Below are positions 1 to 5,085 of a stretch of 5,996 bases of DNA, piece after piece. The notes under the pieces are model-generated. The model was given only the letters and a program-made list of their open reading frames with translations, made no database searches and had not been told where the DNA came from. Source of the DNA: Roseburia sp. (GTDB lineage: Bacteria > Bacillota > Clostridia > Lachnospirales > Lachnospiraceae); assembly GCA_030844625.1 (NCBI GenBank), contig JAUUNJ010000164.1, positions 1-5,996 on the forward strand, in the 5' to 3' direction. The position numbers were made by a program, and so were the translations under genes. Position 1 is the first letter of the stretch. The number at the start of each line of letters is the position of its first letter.

Positions 1-48
1 GAAGATGAATACAGCTTTGCATAATGTGAGTTTTGTTTGGAATTTCAT
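1..48 (-). CDS. 5' end of an unidentified protein (partial)
   Basis: On the minus strand an ATG at 48-46 opens a reading frame that stays open to the window edge, 16 codons, reading MKFQTKLTLCKAVFIF. It starts 14 nt after the stop codon of the helix-turn-helix gene, and a purine-rich AAAGAAG lies just upstream, so it could be the next gene of the same leftward transcript. The basic start followed by hydrophobic residues would fit a signal peptide or membrane anchor. Too little is visible to name a family, and a chance frame of this length is possible. Confidence 0.35.
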   Translation of the reverse strand, partial: MKFQTKLTLCKAVFIF

Positions 49-62
49 TTTTTATTCTTCTT

Positions 63-488
63 TCAAGCATTTTCCTTATAAGACGGAAGATTATGCTCAA
101 AGCAATAGTAGGCTTTTTCCAAGATATAGCTATCGTTGTCATAGTTAGTAGCTTTTCTATATTCTGTCTTCTTTGCAGTTTGTGAGGTAAATCTTTTTGT
201 TTTAGGATTTACCAGTGCATAAGTTACAGTCGTATCCTCAATGGTTGCTCTTTCCAAAAAAGCATTTGGCTGCCATGAGTAATCCTTATAAAATTCACAT
301 TGTCTAATTTTCAGATGTGTATAAATATTTGTTGATGCGTATTGACTGGGATCACTGTAAATGAAAATCTGAGAGGGAGTTAGCCCAGAAGTGGATACAG
401 CCTTATTTAACCGTTTAGCCAAATCTGCCTGCGTCCAGCCACGACTTTCCCTCAGCTTTTTTAACTTTTCTCCTAAATAATGCTCCAT
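63..488 (-). CDS. Small XRE-type helix-turn-helix protein with truncated DNA-binding domain
   Basis: A 141-residue protein. Residues 5-32 match the start of an XRE/Cro-CI helix-turn-helix: LGEKLKKLRESRGWTQADLA, then KRLNKAVST. The usual continuation (recognition helix ending in a Tyr-Glu-x-Gly type turn, then helices 4 and 5) is absent. From about residue 34 the sequence becomes SGLTPSQIFIYSDPSQYAST and then an unrecognised 90-residue region rich in Tyr, Thr and Lys. This may be a deletion fusion of two genes or a rare variant domain. The start at 488 is supported by TGGGAG (503-498) nine nt upstream and by a good promoter (TTGAAA 535-530, 17 nt, TATATA 512-507). It is divergent from agrA, which suggests a regulator of the shared control region, but with half a helix-turn-helix its DNA binding is doubtful. 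Coding is convincing; function is not. Confidence 0.7.
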   Translation of the reverse strand: MEHYLGEKLKKLRESRGWTQADLAKRLNKAVSTSGLTPSQIFIYSDPSQYASTNIYTHLKIRQCEFYKDYSWQPNAFLERATIEDTTVTYALVNPKTKRFTSQTAKKTEYRKATNYDNDSYILEKAYYCFEHNLPSYKENA

Positions 489-506
489 TCCCGTACACTC
501 CCATCT

Positions 507-535
507 TATATAAAGTGTACTATTTGAAATTTCAA
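507..535 (-). promoter_or_regulatory. Leftward sigma-A-type promoter for the helix-turn-helix gene
   Basis: Read on the minus strand: -35 TTGAAA (complement of 530-535), exactly 17 nt, then -10 TATATA (complement of 507-512), followed by the ribosome site and ATG at 488. The -35 box is the right half of the palindrome TTGAAATTTCAA (524-535). Confidence 0.6.
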
Positions 536-552
536 CATAATCGTACTATACT
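524..552 (+). promoter_or_regulatory. Rightward promoter toward agrA (distal)
   Basis: TTGAAA at 524-529, 17 nt, TATACT at 547-552. Its -35 box directly abuts the -35 box of the leftward promoter, so polymerase probably cannot occupy both at once. The -10 box sits in the spacer between the two arms of the 17-bp inverted repeat. Confidence 0.55.
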
Positions 553-581
553 ATATATAATGTTCGATTATGTTGAAATTT
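527..581. promoter_or_regulatory. 17-bp perfect inverted repeat, candidate operator
   Basis: AAATTTCAACATAATCG at 527-543 is the exact reverse complement of 565-581; the spacer 544-564 is 21 bp of mostly A and T. The arms flank the distal rightward -10 box and the left arm covers the leftward -35 box, so a bound dimer could switch both directions. It could equally act as a hairpin in RNA started upstream. The binding protein is unknown; the adjacent helix-turn-helix protein is one candidate. It does not resemble the LytTR repeats found further downstream. Confidence 0.65.
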
Positions 582-583
582 GA

Positions 584-612
584 TTGACTTGTGAGGAGCA
601 GGGCTGTATGTT
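584..612 (+). promoter_or_regulatory. Rightward promoter for agrA (proximal)
   Basis: TTGACT at 584-589, 17 nt, TATGTT at 607-612. It lies beyond the inverted repeat, so agrA could be transcribed from here even if the distal promoter is blocked. Transcription would start near 619, leaving a leader of about 37 nt before the agrA ATG at 656. Confidence 0.45.
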
Positions 613-655
613 GTGTGATAAAAAGCATTCCCATGTGCAATGGAGGGATTTCAAA

Positions 656-1372
656 ATGAATGTCTTGGTTTGTGATGATGACCAGCAGATCGTTGATTCT
701 ATTATTGAAGAACTCAAAAAGAAAAGCGAGGAAACGCATGTAGCATTAAGATTTTATGGTTTTTCTCAACCAAGTCAAATAGACTTATCACTTCCGTATG
801 ATATTGCGCTTCTGGATATTGATATGGGCGAAACAAATGGAATTGAGCTTGCCAGAAAGTTACGAGCAGAAAATGAAAACATTGTGATTATCTTCATTAC
901 GAATTTCATTCAGTATGCTCCAGAGGGATTTGAGGTTCAAGCCTTTCGATACTTACTAAAAGCAGATTTCTCTGCTAAACTTGATTCCTACTTTGATTCA
1001 GCCGTCCAAGAAGTGCTTCAACGGAAACAGCTTGTTACAATTTCGATAAACTCTGAAATTATTGATGTACCTGTAAATGACATTCTGTATTTAGAATCTC
1101 ATCGAAGAATCATTGTTATGCACTTGTTGGACGAAAAACGCCCAGCATACCAATTTTACGGCAACATAACGGAACTATCCGAAAAAATCGAGCCACTCGG
1201 TTTCCTTCGTATTCAAAAAAGCTATCTTGTCAATATGCACTATGTCGAAATCTTTCAATACAATAAAGTCCAATTGCGTGGTGGTCTTTGTCTGGCTCCA
1301 AGCGAAAAGAATTATAATGAGCTAAAACAGAAATATTTACATTGGCGAGGTAAAAGTAGATGGATGCTTTAA
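656..1372 (+). CDS. agrA: AgrA-like LytTR response regulator
   Basis: A 238-residue cytoplasmic two-component response regulator. Residues 1-120 form the receiver domain: acidic pocket Asp7-Asp8-Asp9, phospho-acceptor Asp54 in LLDID, Thr82 in IFIT and Lys102 in YLLKA. Residues 125-230 form a LytTR DNA-binding domain, with the typical ILYLESHRRII and FLRIQKSYLVNMHYVEIF stretches. The ATG at 656 is preferred because GGAGGG (642-647) lies eight nt upstream; an in-frame ATG at 584 would fall inside the proximal promoter and adds 24 residues unrelated to the family. The gene overlaps agrC by 13 nt, so the two are translationally linked. Family knowledge says AgrA is phosphorylated by AgrC and activates promoters bearing tandem direct repeats; two such sites are present here (2674-2704, 3591-3621). 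Length and domain order are normal for the family. Confidence 0.93.
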   Translation: MNVLVCDDDQQIVDSIIEELKKKSEETHVALRFYGFSQPSQIDLSLPYDIALLDIDMGETNGIELARKLRAENENIVIIFITNFIQYAPEGFEVQAFRYLLKADFSAKLDSYFDSAVQEVLQRKQLVTISINSEIIDVPVNDILYLESHRRIIVMHLLDEKRPAYQFYGNITELSEKIEPLGFLRIQKSYLVNMHYVEIFQYNKVQLRGGLCLAPSEKNYNELKQKYLHWRGKSRWML

Positions 1373-2682
1373 TCAGTTTGGTTTACACAATCATAGATTC
1401 AGTCTGCGTATGTCTGTTTTTAGACGCTTTTGCTTCGCACCGTTGGAGGGATCATAGATTTCTTGTCGGTGTAATAGTTCAAACTATTTTAATGTATGCA
1501 TCCATTGAATTCAGTGTTATTGTCTTAAATCGAAACCAAATCGTCAAAATTTTTTTAATTCTACTATCCTGCTTTATTGTTGCCAGAACTCTATATGGGA
1601 ATATCTCAGAAAGGTTTTTATTATTTCTTATTGTTGTAGAATATCTCTTGACTTATAGTTTATCTTTTGCAGTCGGAATGCTTGCAACTTCGGTTTGTGG
1701 GATGGATGCTCAGACGTTTCAAGCCAATAAGACTTTATCTCTAATCTATGGAATCTCTTATTATTCTGCTGAATTATTTATTATTACACTGTTTCGTAAA
1801 ATAATGCTTCAGCGCACGGCAAACAGACCAAGAAGCCATGCTCAACATTCGCAGCTGATTCTGTACTTTCTATTTCCATGTGCATCATTTGTAATGCTTG
1901 TGATCCTACTTTACGTTACAAGTGGTCACAATATAGAAGAGTTTGTTTCTGCTGGCTGTTGTATTCTCATTTTTATTTCAAACGTCGCAGTCCTCTTCTT
2001 ATTGGAGCGAATGGAATATGCCGCATCGGAAAGAGAACAGCTGTTGACACTTAATCAGCAGATTCAGCTGCAATCGAAAAACATGACCTCAGCAAGCGAA
2101 CTTTATTCAGCTCAAAGGAAGAAAGTTCATGACTTTCGGGCGCACCTGAATGTTCTAAATCAACTAATGAAAAGCCAAGAGTATTCTGCTGCTGAAGAAT
2201 ATCTTGGAAAAATCACCGAACAGCAAACAGATCGACTATTCCTTGTCAACACACACCATCCTATCTTGGATGCACTTTTCAACACAAAAGCTGCCGAAGC
2301 AACTCAAAAGAAGATCAGTATTGATTTTGAAGTGAATGATCTATCAAATCTTCCATTTGATGCCTCTGATATAGTAGTGCTTCTATCAAACCTCTTGGAT
2401 AATGCCATTGAAGCGTGTCAACGGTACGATAAAGGTGACAAAACGATTCATGTCATGGCGGTTGCGCAACAAGACTTTTTTATCTCTGTCCGAAACACAT
2501 CAGAACCTGTTACAATTATAAACAGTTCCATTCCAACTACAAAACCAGAACCACAGCTGCATGGTTTTGGACTTGCGAACATCCGACTGATTCTTGAAAA
2601 ATACAGCGGCGAGTATACCATGTTCTATGAAAATGGGTGGTTCCAGTTCACCGCTGATATACCGCTCACTCCGATTTCGTGA
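1360..2682 (+). CDS. agrC: AgrC-like sensor histidine kinase (GHKL/SPOB type)
   Basis: A 440-residue membrane sensor kinase. Residues 1-215 hold about six hydrophobic segments (around 5-20, 35-55, 62-76, 86-110, 128-145, 167-187 and 196-215; the two nearest the N-terminus are the least certain), forming the peptide-sensing domain. A linker helix (217-250) leads to the dimerisation/phosphotransfer helix with the likely phospho-acceptor His257 in KVHDFRAHL, then a GHKL ATPase domain with N-box NLLDNAIEAC (Asn348) and G-box HGFGLANI (Gly402, Gly404). These features match AgrC-type kinases that respond to cyclic autoinducing peptides. The start at 1360 follows GCGAGG (1345-1350) by nine nt and overlaps the end of agrA. 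About 95 nt separate it from agrB, and a candidate autoinduction promoter lies in this gap. No key residue appears to be missing. Confidence 0.92.
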   Translation: MDALISLVYTIIDSVCVCLFLDAFASHRWRDHRFLVGVIVQTILMYASIEFSVIVLNRNQIVKIFLILLSCFIVARTLYGNISERFLLFLIVVEYLLTYSLSFAVGMLATSVCGMDAQTFQANKTLSLIYGISYYSAELFIITLFRKIMLQRTANRPRSHAQHSQLILYFLFPCASFVMLVILLYVTSGHNIEEFVSAGCCILIFISNVAVLFLLERMEYAASEREQLLTLNQQIQLQSKNMTSASELYSAQRKKVHDFRAHLNVLNQLMKSQEYSAAEEYLGKITEQQTDRLFLVNTHHPILDALFNTKAAEATQKKISIDFEVNDLSNLPFDASDIVVLLSNLLDNAIEACQRYDKGDKTIHVMAVAQQDFFISVRNTSEPVTIINSSIPTTKPEPQLHGFGLANIRLILEKYSGEYTMFYENGWFQFTADIPLTPIS

Positions 2683-2704
2683 CAAAAAAAGTCCATTTCG
2701 TTAC
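2674..2704 (+). promoter_or_regulatory. Candidate AgrA (LytTR) operator of agrBD: tandem 10-bp repeats
   Basis: ATTTCGTGAC (2674-2683) and ATTTCGTTAC (2695-2704) are direct repeats differing at one position, with a 21-bp start-to-start period, two helical turns. LytTR regulators such as AgrA, PlnC and ComE are known to bind paired 9-10 bp direct repeats at about this period. The first repeat overlaps the last codons and stop of agrC. The same arrangement, including the preceding ACTCCG, recurs at 3585-3621. Confidence 0.65.
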
Positions 2705-2711
2705 ATTATTG

Positions 2712-2740
2712 TGGAAATTGTAGCTCAACTTGTGTATTCT
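2712..2740 (+). promoter_or_regulatory. Candidate agrBD promoter
   Basis: TGGAAA (2712-2717), 17 nt, TATTCT (2735-2740), located just after the tandem repeats, where an activator bound next to the -35 box would be expected. The poor -35 box fits activator dependence. Transcription would begin near 2747. Confidence 0.45.
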
Positions 2741-2777
2741 TTCTTTCAAGAAAGTTCTTTTAATGAGGATTGTCGCA

Positions 2778-3341
2778 ATGAAAGATTTTGCAATGCAATT
2801 AACGCAAAAGTGCGTGTCGATGGGATTGCTTGATGAATCTTATTCTGAATGGTTTGCATATAGCATCGAAAAAAGAGTGACAACCTTATTCACTTGGCTT
2901 GTGCAGTGTCTGATTGGCGGTTTTTGCTTTGGCTGGACCTTAACGATTTCATTTTCTGTGTTCTTCCTCTTAATTCGGAAATACACAAACGGTTATCATG
3001 CTGCTACTTATAGTAAATGCCTGTTCTGTTCCATTTTATTAGAAGTAGTTCTTCTTGCTTCAATCTCCTACGTTTTCCGTACAGGCTTGGCGTTGCTTTT
3101 CTTAACTATAGTTTCTGATATTACAATTTTGTATATTGCACCAGTTAACAATAAAAGCATTCACTGGTCAACAAATGAATTTAAGGCTGCAAAAATAGCT
3201 GTTCGTTGGTTATTATTGATTCTAAATATTTTCGCAATTTTGTTGGTGGGAACTCAAATCGCTCCTTCCATACTACAAGGGTTGGTCGCAGCATTGACTG
3301 CTGATGCAATAACATTATCCATTTCACGCTGTCAAAATTGA
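2778..3341 (+). CDS. agrB: AgrB-like peptide-processing membrane cysteine protease
   Basis: A 187-residue integral membrane protein of the AgrB family, which cleaves the AgrD precursor and helps form the thiolactone ring. The catalytic pair is visible as His74 and Cys81 in NGYHAATYSKC, seven residues apart as in Staphylococcus aureus AgrB (His77/Cys84). Hydrophobic segments lie around 38-66, 79-100, 103-123 and 142-182. Start choice: the ATG at 2778 has TGAGGA (2764-2769) eight nt upstream and gives a typical length; the ATG at 2763 has a weaker site, and a TTG at 2730 would precede the predicted transcription start. The stop codon overlaps the ribosome site of agrD, so the two genes are co-transcribed. 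Confidence 0.9.
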   Translation: MKDFAMQLTQKCVSMGLLDESYSEWFAYSIEKRVTTLFTWLVQCLIGGFCFGWTLTISFSVFFLLIRKYTNGYHAATYSKCLFCSILLEVVLLASISYVFRTGLALLFLTIVSDITILYIAPVNNKSIHWSTNEFKAAKIAVRWLLLILNIFAILLVGTQIAPSILQGLVAALTADAITLSISRCQN

Positions 3342-3348
3342 AAGGAGG
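3341..3348 (+). promoter_or_regulatory. Strong agrD ribosome binding site
   Basis: AAAGGAGG eight nt before the agrD ATG, beginning on the last base of the agrB stop codon. It is the strongest ribosome site in the window and would favour more precursor peptide than protease. Confidence 0.7.
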
Positions 3349-3356
3349 GCATACAA

Positions 3357-3509
3357 ATGAAAATTCAAGTCAAACAGTTCGCCAAAAAGAAAATTGAAGC
3401 TCTGGTGAAGAAGGATATGCAGGAGTGGCCTCCGGGTTGTGCAGGCTGGATGTATCAGCCGAAGCGTCCCTATGTACCTGAGAAGCATCTGCAAGAAAAA
3501 CGAAAATAA
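3357..3509 (+). CDS. agrD: AgrD-like cyclic lactone autoinducer peptide precursor
   Basis: A 50-residue peptide starting MKIQVKQFAKKKIEALVKKD. It has the three-part layout of AgrD: a basic amphipathic leader (1-21), a core around Cys28, and a charged C-terminal tail (39-50) with YQPKRP at 33-38. Clostridial AgrD peptides end their core just before a similar aromatic/His-Gln-Pro motif; by analogy with the Clostridium perfringens core (Cys-Leu-Trp-Phe-Thr before His-Gln-Pro), the ring here should be Cys28-Ala-Gly-Trp-Met32, closed between the Cys28 side chain and the Met32 carboxyl, with an N-terminal extension such as Pro-Pro-Gly of unknown length. It lies directly after agrB with a near-perfect ribosome site. 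The family call is strong; the exact mature peptide is inferred. Confidence 0.88.
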   Translation: MKIQVKQFAKKKIEALVKKDMQEWPPGCAGWMYQPKRPYVPEKHLQEKRK

Positions 3510-3520
3510 GTTCAATCCTG

Positions 3521-3580
3521 AGATGGCATGGTCGCTTTCCTGTTTCAACAGCAAAAAGCACTATGCCATTTTTCTTTGTT
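3521..3580 (+). terminator. Intrinsic terminator after agrD
   Basis: ATGGCAT (3523-3529) pairs with ATGCCAT (3563-3569). The stem continues imperfectly through GCTTT/AAAGC and is capped by an inner hairpin CTGTT-TC-AACAG (3540-3551). TTTTTCTTTGTT follows. It would end the agrBD transcript and separate it from the secreted-protein unit. Confidence 0.7.
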
Positions 3581-3590
3581 GGTGACTCCG

Positions 3591-3621
3591 ATTTCGTTAC
3601 GAATTTTCTCCATCTTATTAC
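3591..3621 (+). promoter_or_regulatory. Second candidate AgrA (LytTR) operator, upstream of the secreted protein
   Basis: ATTTCGTTAC (3591-3600) and ATCTTATTAC (3612-3621), again 21 bp start to start. The upstream bases ACTCCG (3585-3590) also match the agrBD site, giving 15 of 16 identical bases over the first half. The shared geometry and sequence suggest one regulator controls both units. Confidence 0.65.
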
Positions 3622-3628
3622 AGAAATG

Positions 3629-3655
3629 TAGACAATATTGCTTGCTGGGTATACA
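3629..3655 (+). promoter_or_regulatory. Candidate promoter of the secreted-protein unit
   Basis: TAGACA (3629-3634), 15 nt, TATACA (3650-3655), beginning eight nt after the tandem repeats. The short spacer would make it weak without an activator. The -35-like box lies at the same distance from the repeats as in the agrBD promoter. Confidence 0.4.
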
Positions 3656-3675
3656 GTGTAAGAAAGGATGGCACA

Positions 3676-3726
3676 ATGCACAAATCGAAAGGAGTTACTC
3701 CGATGCAGCAATATAGCTTTGAATGA
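3676..3726 (+). CDS. Possible 16-codon leader ORF
   Basis: Reads MHKSKGVTPMQQYSFE. Two in-frame ATGs each have a good ribosome site: AGAAAGGA (3661-3668) before 3676 and AAAGGAG (3688-3694) before 3703. It lies in the predicted 5' leader of the secreted-protein mRNA. Its stop overlaps the ATG at 3723 of a second tiny ORF. It may be a translated leader or a relic; no family is recognised. Confidence 0.35.
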   Translation: MHKSKGVTPMQQYSFE

Positions 3727-3770
3727 AATTCAAACTTATCCATTTAATGAGAAAGGATTGCTTATTATGA
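3723..3770 (+). CDS. Possible 15-codon leader ORF overlapping the secreted gene start
   Basis: Reads MKFKLIHLMRKDCLL. It starts in an ATGA overlap with the preceding leader ORF and ends in another (TGA 3768-3770 over ATG 3767-3769). It has no ribosome site of its own, so translation would depend on coupling. It spans the ribosome site of the secreted gene, and ribosomes passing here could affect initiation. Chance is not excluded. Confidence 0.25.
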   Translation: MKFKLIHLMRKDCLL

Positions 3771-4498
3771 AACATAAAAAAGTATCACAGCTTTTAGCTG
3801 CTTCGCTTTCTTTCTTGATGATTGCGATGCTTTGCGTTTCTAGCGTTGCAATGGAACCTTCTATGAGAATCGGCAGTGTCACCGTTCATTCTTCGCTCTT
3901 TGCTAAAATGGCTTCTGAATCGCCGGAAAAAGATTTGATTACCCAATCCAATATTGTTAAGGCAACCGATGAAATGATTCAGTTCGAGGAAAAAACCGTT
4001 CTGGATGTTCAACATTTGGATGATGGTTCGTCCCTTACTTCCTATCGAAAAGATGTCGCAACCATTCTGCCTAGCGAATTTCCAACATCTATAAGCCCCT
4101 ATGCAGATGGAAGCATCAACCAAGATTCTTGGGACTCAAGCAACACCGTACGAGCATATACTACAATTTATTATGATATTGTTAAAGACTCCGGCGATCG
4201 TTCGTATTATAAGTTGACAAAGGTTACTGGAAAGTACTATTGCAATAACTCAGCAACAAAAATTACGAGCCAAACTCTAAGAATTGGTCAAACTGGATGG
4301 ACGAGTAACGGATATCGAGAGCAGACCAAGGATTTTGACATTCCTGCATCTCAGAAAAACTGGACAAAATACCCTGATTCCTCTTGGGCTGGTGTTCTGG
4401 TAGATGCGACAAATCACGTTGGCTGCTACTATGTTGTCAATATTGCTGCAAAGACCGGAAAGACTTGGTATGTTGAAATTTCAAATAATATCCGATAA
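3767..4498 (+). CDS. Secreted protein of unknown function, putative agr output
   Basis: A 243-residue exported protein. The signal peptide is clear: basic start MKHKK, hydrophobic core about 9-24, and a likely signal peptidase I site Ser-Val-Ala at 26-28. No proper lipobox surrounds Cys23. Mature residues 29-110 are polar and acidic with little obvious structure; 111-243 are rich in Tyr, Thr, Ser and Trp and look like a beta-sandwich, with two cysteines (Cys159, Cys220) that could form a disulfide. No LPxTG anchor or catalytic motif is visible, and I do not recognise the family. The ATG at 3767 is chosen because AAAGGA (3752-3757) is nine nt upstream and the signal peptide begins there; an in-frame ATG at 3668 would add 33 unrelated residues. 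It lies behind an agr-type operator and 24 nt before the next gene. Candidates include a bacteriocin-like or surface-acting protein, but this is inference. Confidence 0.85.
   Translation: MKHKKVSQLLAASLSFLMIAMLCVSSVAMEPSMRIGSVTVHSSLFAKMASESPEKDLITQSNIVKATDEMIQFEEKTVLDVQHLDDGSSLTSYRKDVATILPSEFPTSISPYADGSINQDSWDSSNTVRAYTTIYYDIVKDSGDRSYYKLTKVTGKYYCNNSATKITSQTLRIGQTGWTSNGYREQTKDFDIPASQKNWTKYPDSSWAGVLVDATNHVGCYYVVNIAAKTGKTWYVEISNNIR
4469..4487. repeat. 19-nt inverted copy of the divergent-promoter palindrome
   Basis: TATGTTGAAATTTCAAATA is the exact reverse complement of 521-539, which contains the back-to-back -35 boxes and most of the left operator arm. Here it lies within the last codons of the secreted gene, about 35 nt before the next ATG. 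It could be a regulator site or a chance match. Confidence 0.5.
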
Positions 4499-4522
4499 CC
4501 GTTTTTGAGCAAGGAGTTTTTT

Positions 4523-4780
4523 ATGCTACCGTTTTTTAATCAAAAAGAGTTGGTGGTTTGCTCAAATCAATCACAATACCAAAAATACATATCTCTTTTA
4601 GAAAAAGAGGGAATCGGATATCGAACAAAAGTACGCGATTTATCATCGCCGTCTTTGTTTTCGATGGGAACCCGTGAAAGAGCTGGAACCGTATTTCAAA
4701 AGGTCAATTATCAAACGATTTACACAATATACGTTCGCAAAGCTGATTACGAGCGCGCTGTTCACGTTATCATTGTTTGA
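4523..4780 (+). CDS. Small DUF2007-like protein
   Basis: An 85-residue protein with no signal peptide or membrane segment, so probably cytoplasmic. The layout suggests the small ferredoxin-like fold of DUF2007 (putative signal-transducing proteins): a first strand ELVVCSN, a helix SQYQKYISLLEKEGIGYRTK, a central loop, then TIYTIYVRKADYERAVHVII, resembling the strand-helix end Tyr-x-x-Tyr-Val-x-Lys-x-Asp-Tyr-x-x-Ala of such proteins in clostridia. The ATG at 4523 follows AAGGAG (4511-4516) by six nt; an in-frame TTG at 4505 would precede that site. It starts 24 nt after the secreted gene and is probably in the same transcript, which hints at a linked role such as immunity or signalling, but nothing in the sequence proves this. 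Family assignment is tentative and from memory. Confidence 0.75.
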   Translation: MLPFFNQKELVVCSNQSQYQKYISLLEKEGIGYRTKVRDLSSPSLFSMGTRERAGTVFQKVNYQTIYTIYVRKADYERAVHVIIV

Positions 4781-4827
4781 TTAAACAGCCAAAACCATAT
4801 ACGCTTTTCCTCGCCAAACAATCAGTT

Positions 4828-4865
4828 GCAAGCAATGTTTTCGTCTATACAAAAACATTGCTTGC
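4828..4865. repeat. 14-bp perfect inverted repeat, possible oriT relic
   Basis: GCAAGCAATGTTTT (4828-4841) and AAAACATTGCTTGC (4852-4865) with a 10-nt loop CGTCTATACA. No U-run follows, so it is not a good terminator. It is followed by GC-rich short hairpins (TGGGG/CCCCA at 4866-4880; CTGCATT/AATGCAG at 4893-4910). A strong hairpin next to a mobile-element fragment resembles transfer-origin regions of clostridial conjugative or mobilisable elements; that function is inferred. Confidence 0.5.
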
Positions 4866-4913
4866 TGGGGGAATGCCCCAAGCCCCTTTGATCTGCATTT
4901 TCCAATGCAGGCT

Positions 4914-4937
4914 GCGCATCCCTTCGGGACGCTTTTT
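4914..4937 (+). terminator. Candidate intrinsic terminator after the secreted-protein unit
   Basis: GCG-(CA)-TCCC, loop TTC, GGGA-CGC, then TTTTT (4933-4937). The stem has a two-base bulge. It is the first reasonable terminator after 4780 on the plus strand. Confidence 0.45.
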
Positions 4938-5085
4938 ATCCGGTGATGTGCTCCGGGTCGTTGAGGACTTGTATGAGGTGAGAAGCGGCTTCTGCCAGAG
5001 AAGCATACTTCATCTGTTCCGGGACAGGCGCATCCAGAAACGAAATGCCCCATTCCTGCATACAGAAAAAGCTAATTTGAACAAG
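4936..5085 (-). pseudogene. C-terminal fragment of an unidentified gene
   Basis: On the minus strand a frame open from just after a TAG (5088-5086) to TAA (4938-4936) encodes a protein-like tail: MQEWGISFLDAPVPEQMKYA, then SLAEAASHLIQVLNDPEHITG, beginning at an ATG at 5061. No ribosome site precedes this ATG and the frame is blocked upstream, so it is probably the remnant of a larger gene. Composition is GC-rich (about 55% over 4861-5040), unlike the agr genes, suggesting a different origin. It would fit an accessory protein of a conjugative element, but I do not recognise the family. Confidence 0.45.

Noticed and set aside
584..655. N-terminal extension of agrA by 24 residues from an upstream ATG
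   Set aside because: This ATG lies inside the proximal promoter, lacks a well-placed ribosome site, and the extra residues do not fit the receiver family; the ATG at 656 has GGAGGG.
3668..3766. Longer start for the secreted protein
   Set aside because: It would place 33 polar residues before a clear signal peptide; the ATG at 3767 has its own ribosome site.
3585..3766. Regulatory RNA similar to staphylococcal RNAIII
   Set aside because: Only about 110 nt separate the predicted transcription start from the secreted gene and no terminator lies between, so it reads as an mRNA leader.
3794..4123. 109-codon minus-strand frame opposite the secreted gene
   Set aside because: It is a shadow of a gene with a clear ribosome site and signal peptide on the plus strand.
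3637..4869. 13-nt direct match ATTGCTTGCTGGG (3637-3649 and 4857-4869)
   Set aside because: A match of this length is expected about by chance in a 6-kb window, and the flanks do not align.
4781..5053. 90-codon minus-strand frame over the hairpin region
   Set aside because: It is Cys/Gly/Pro-rich and reads through the inverted repeats; the alternative minus frame ending at 4936 is far more protein-like.
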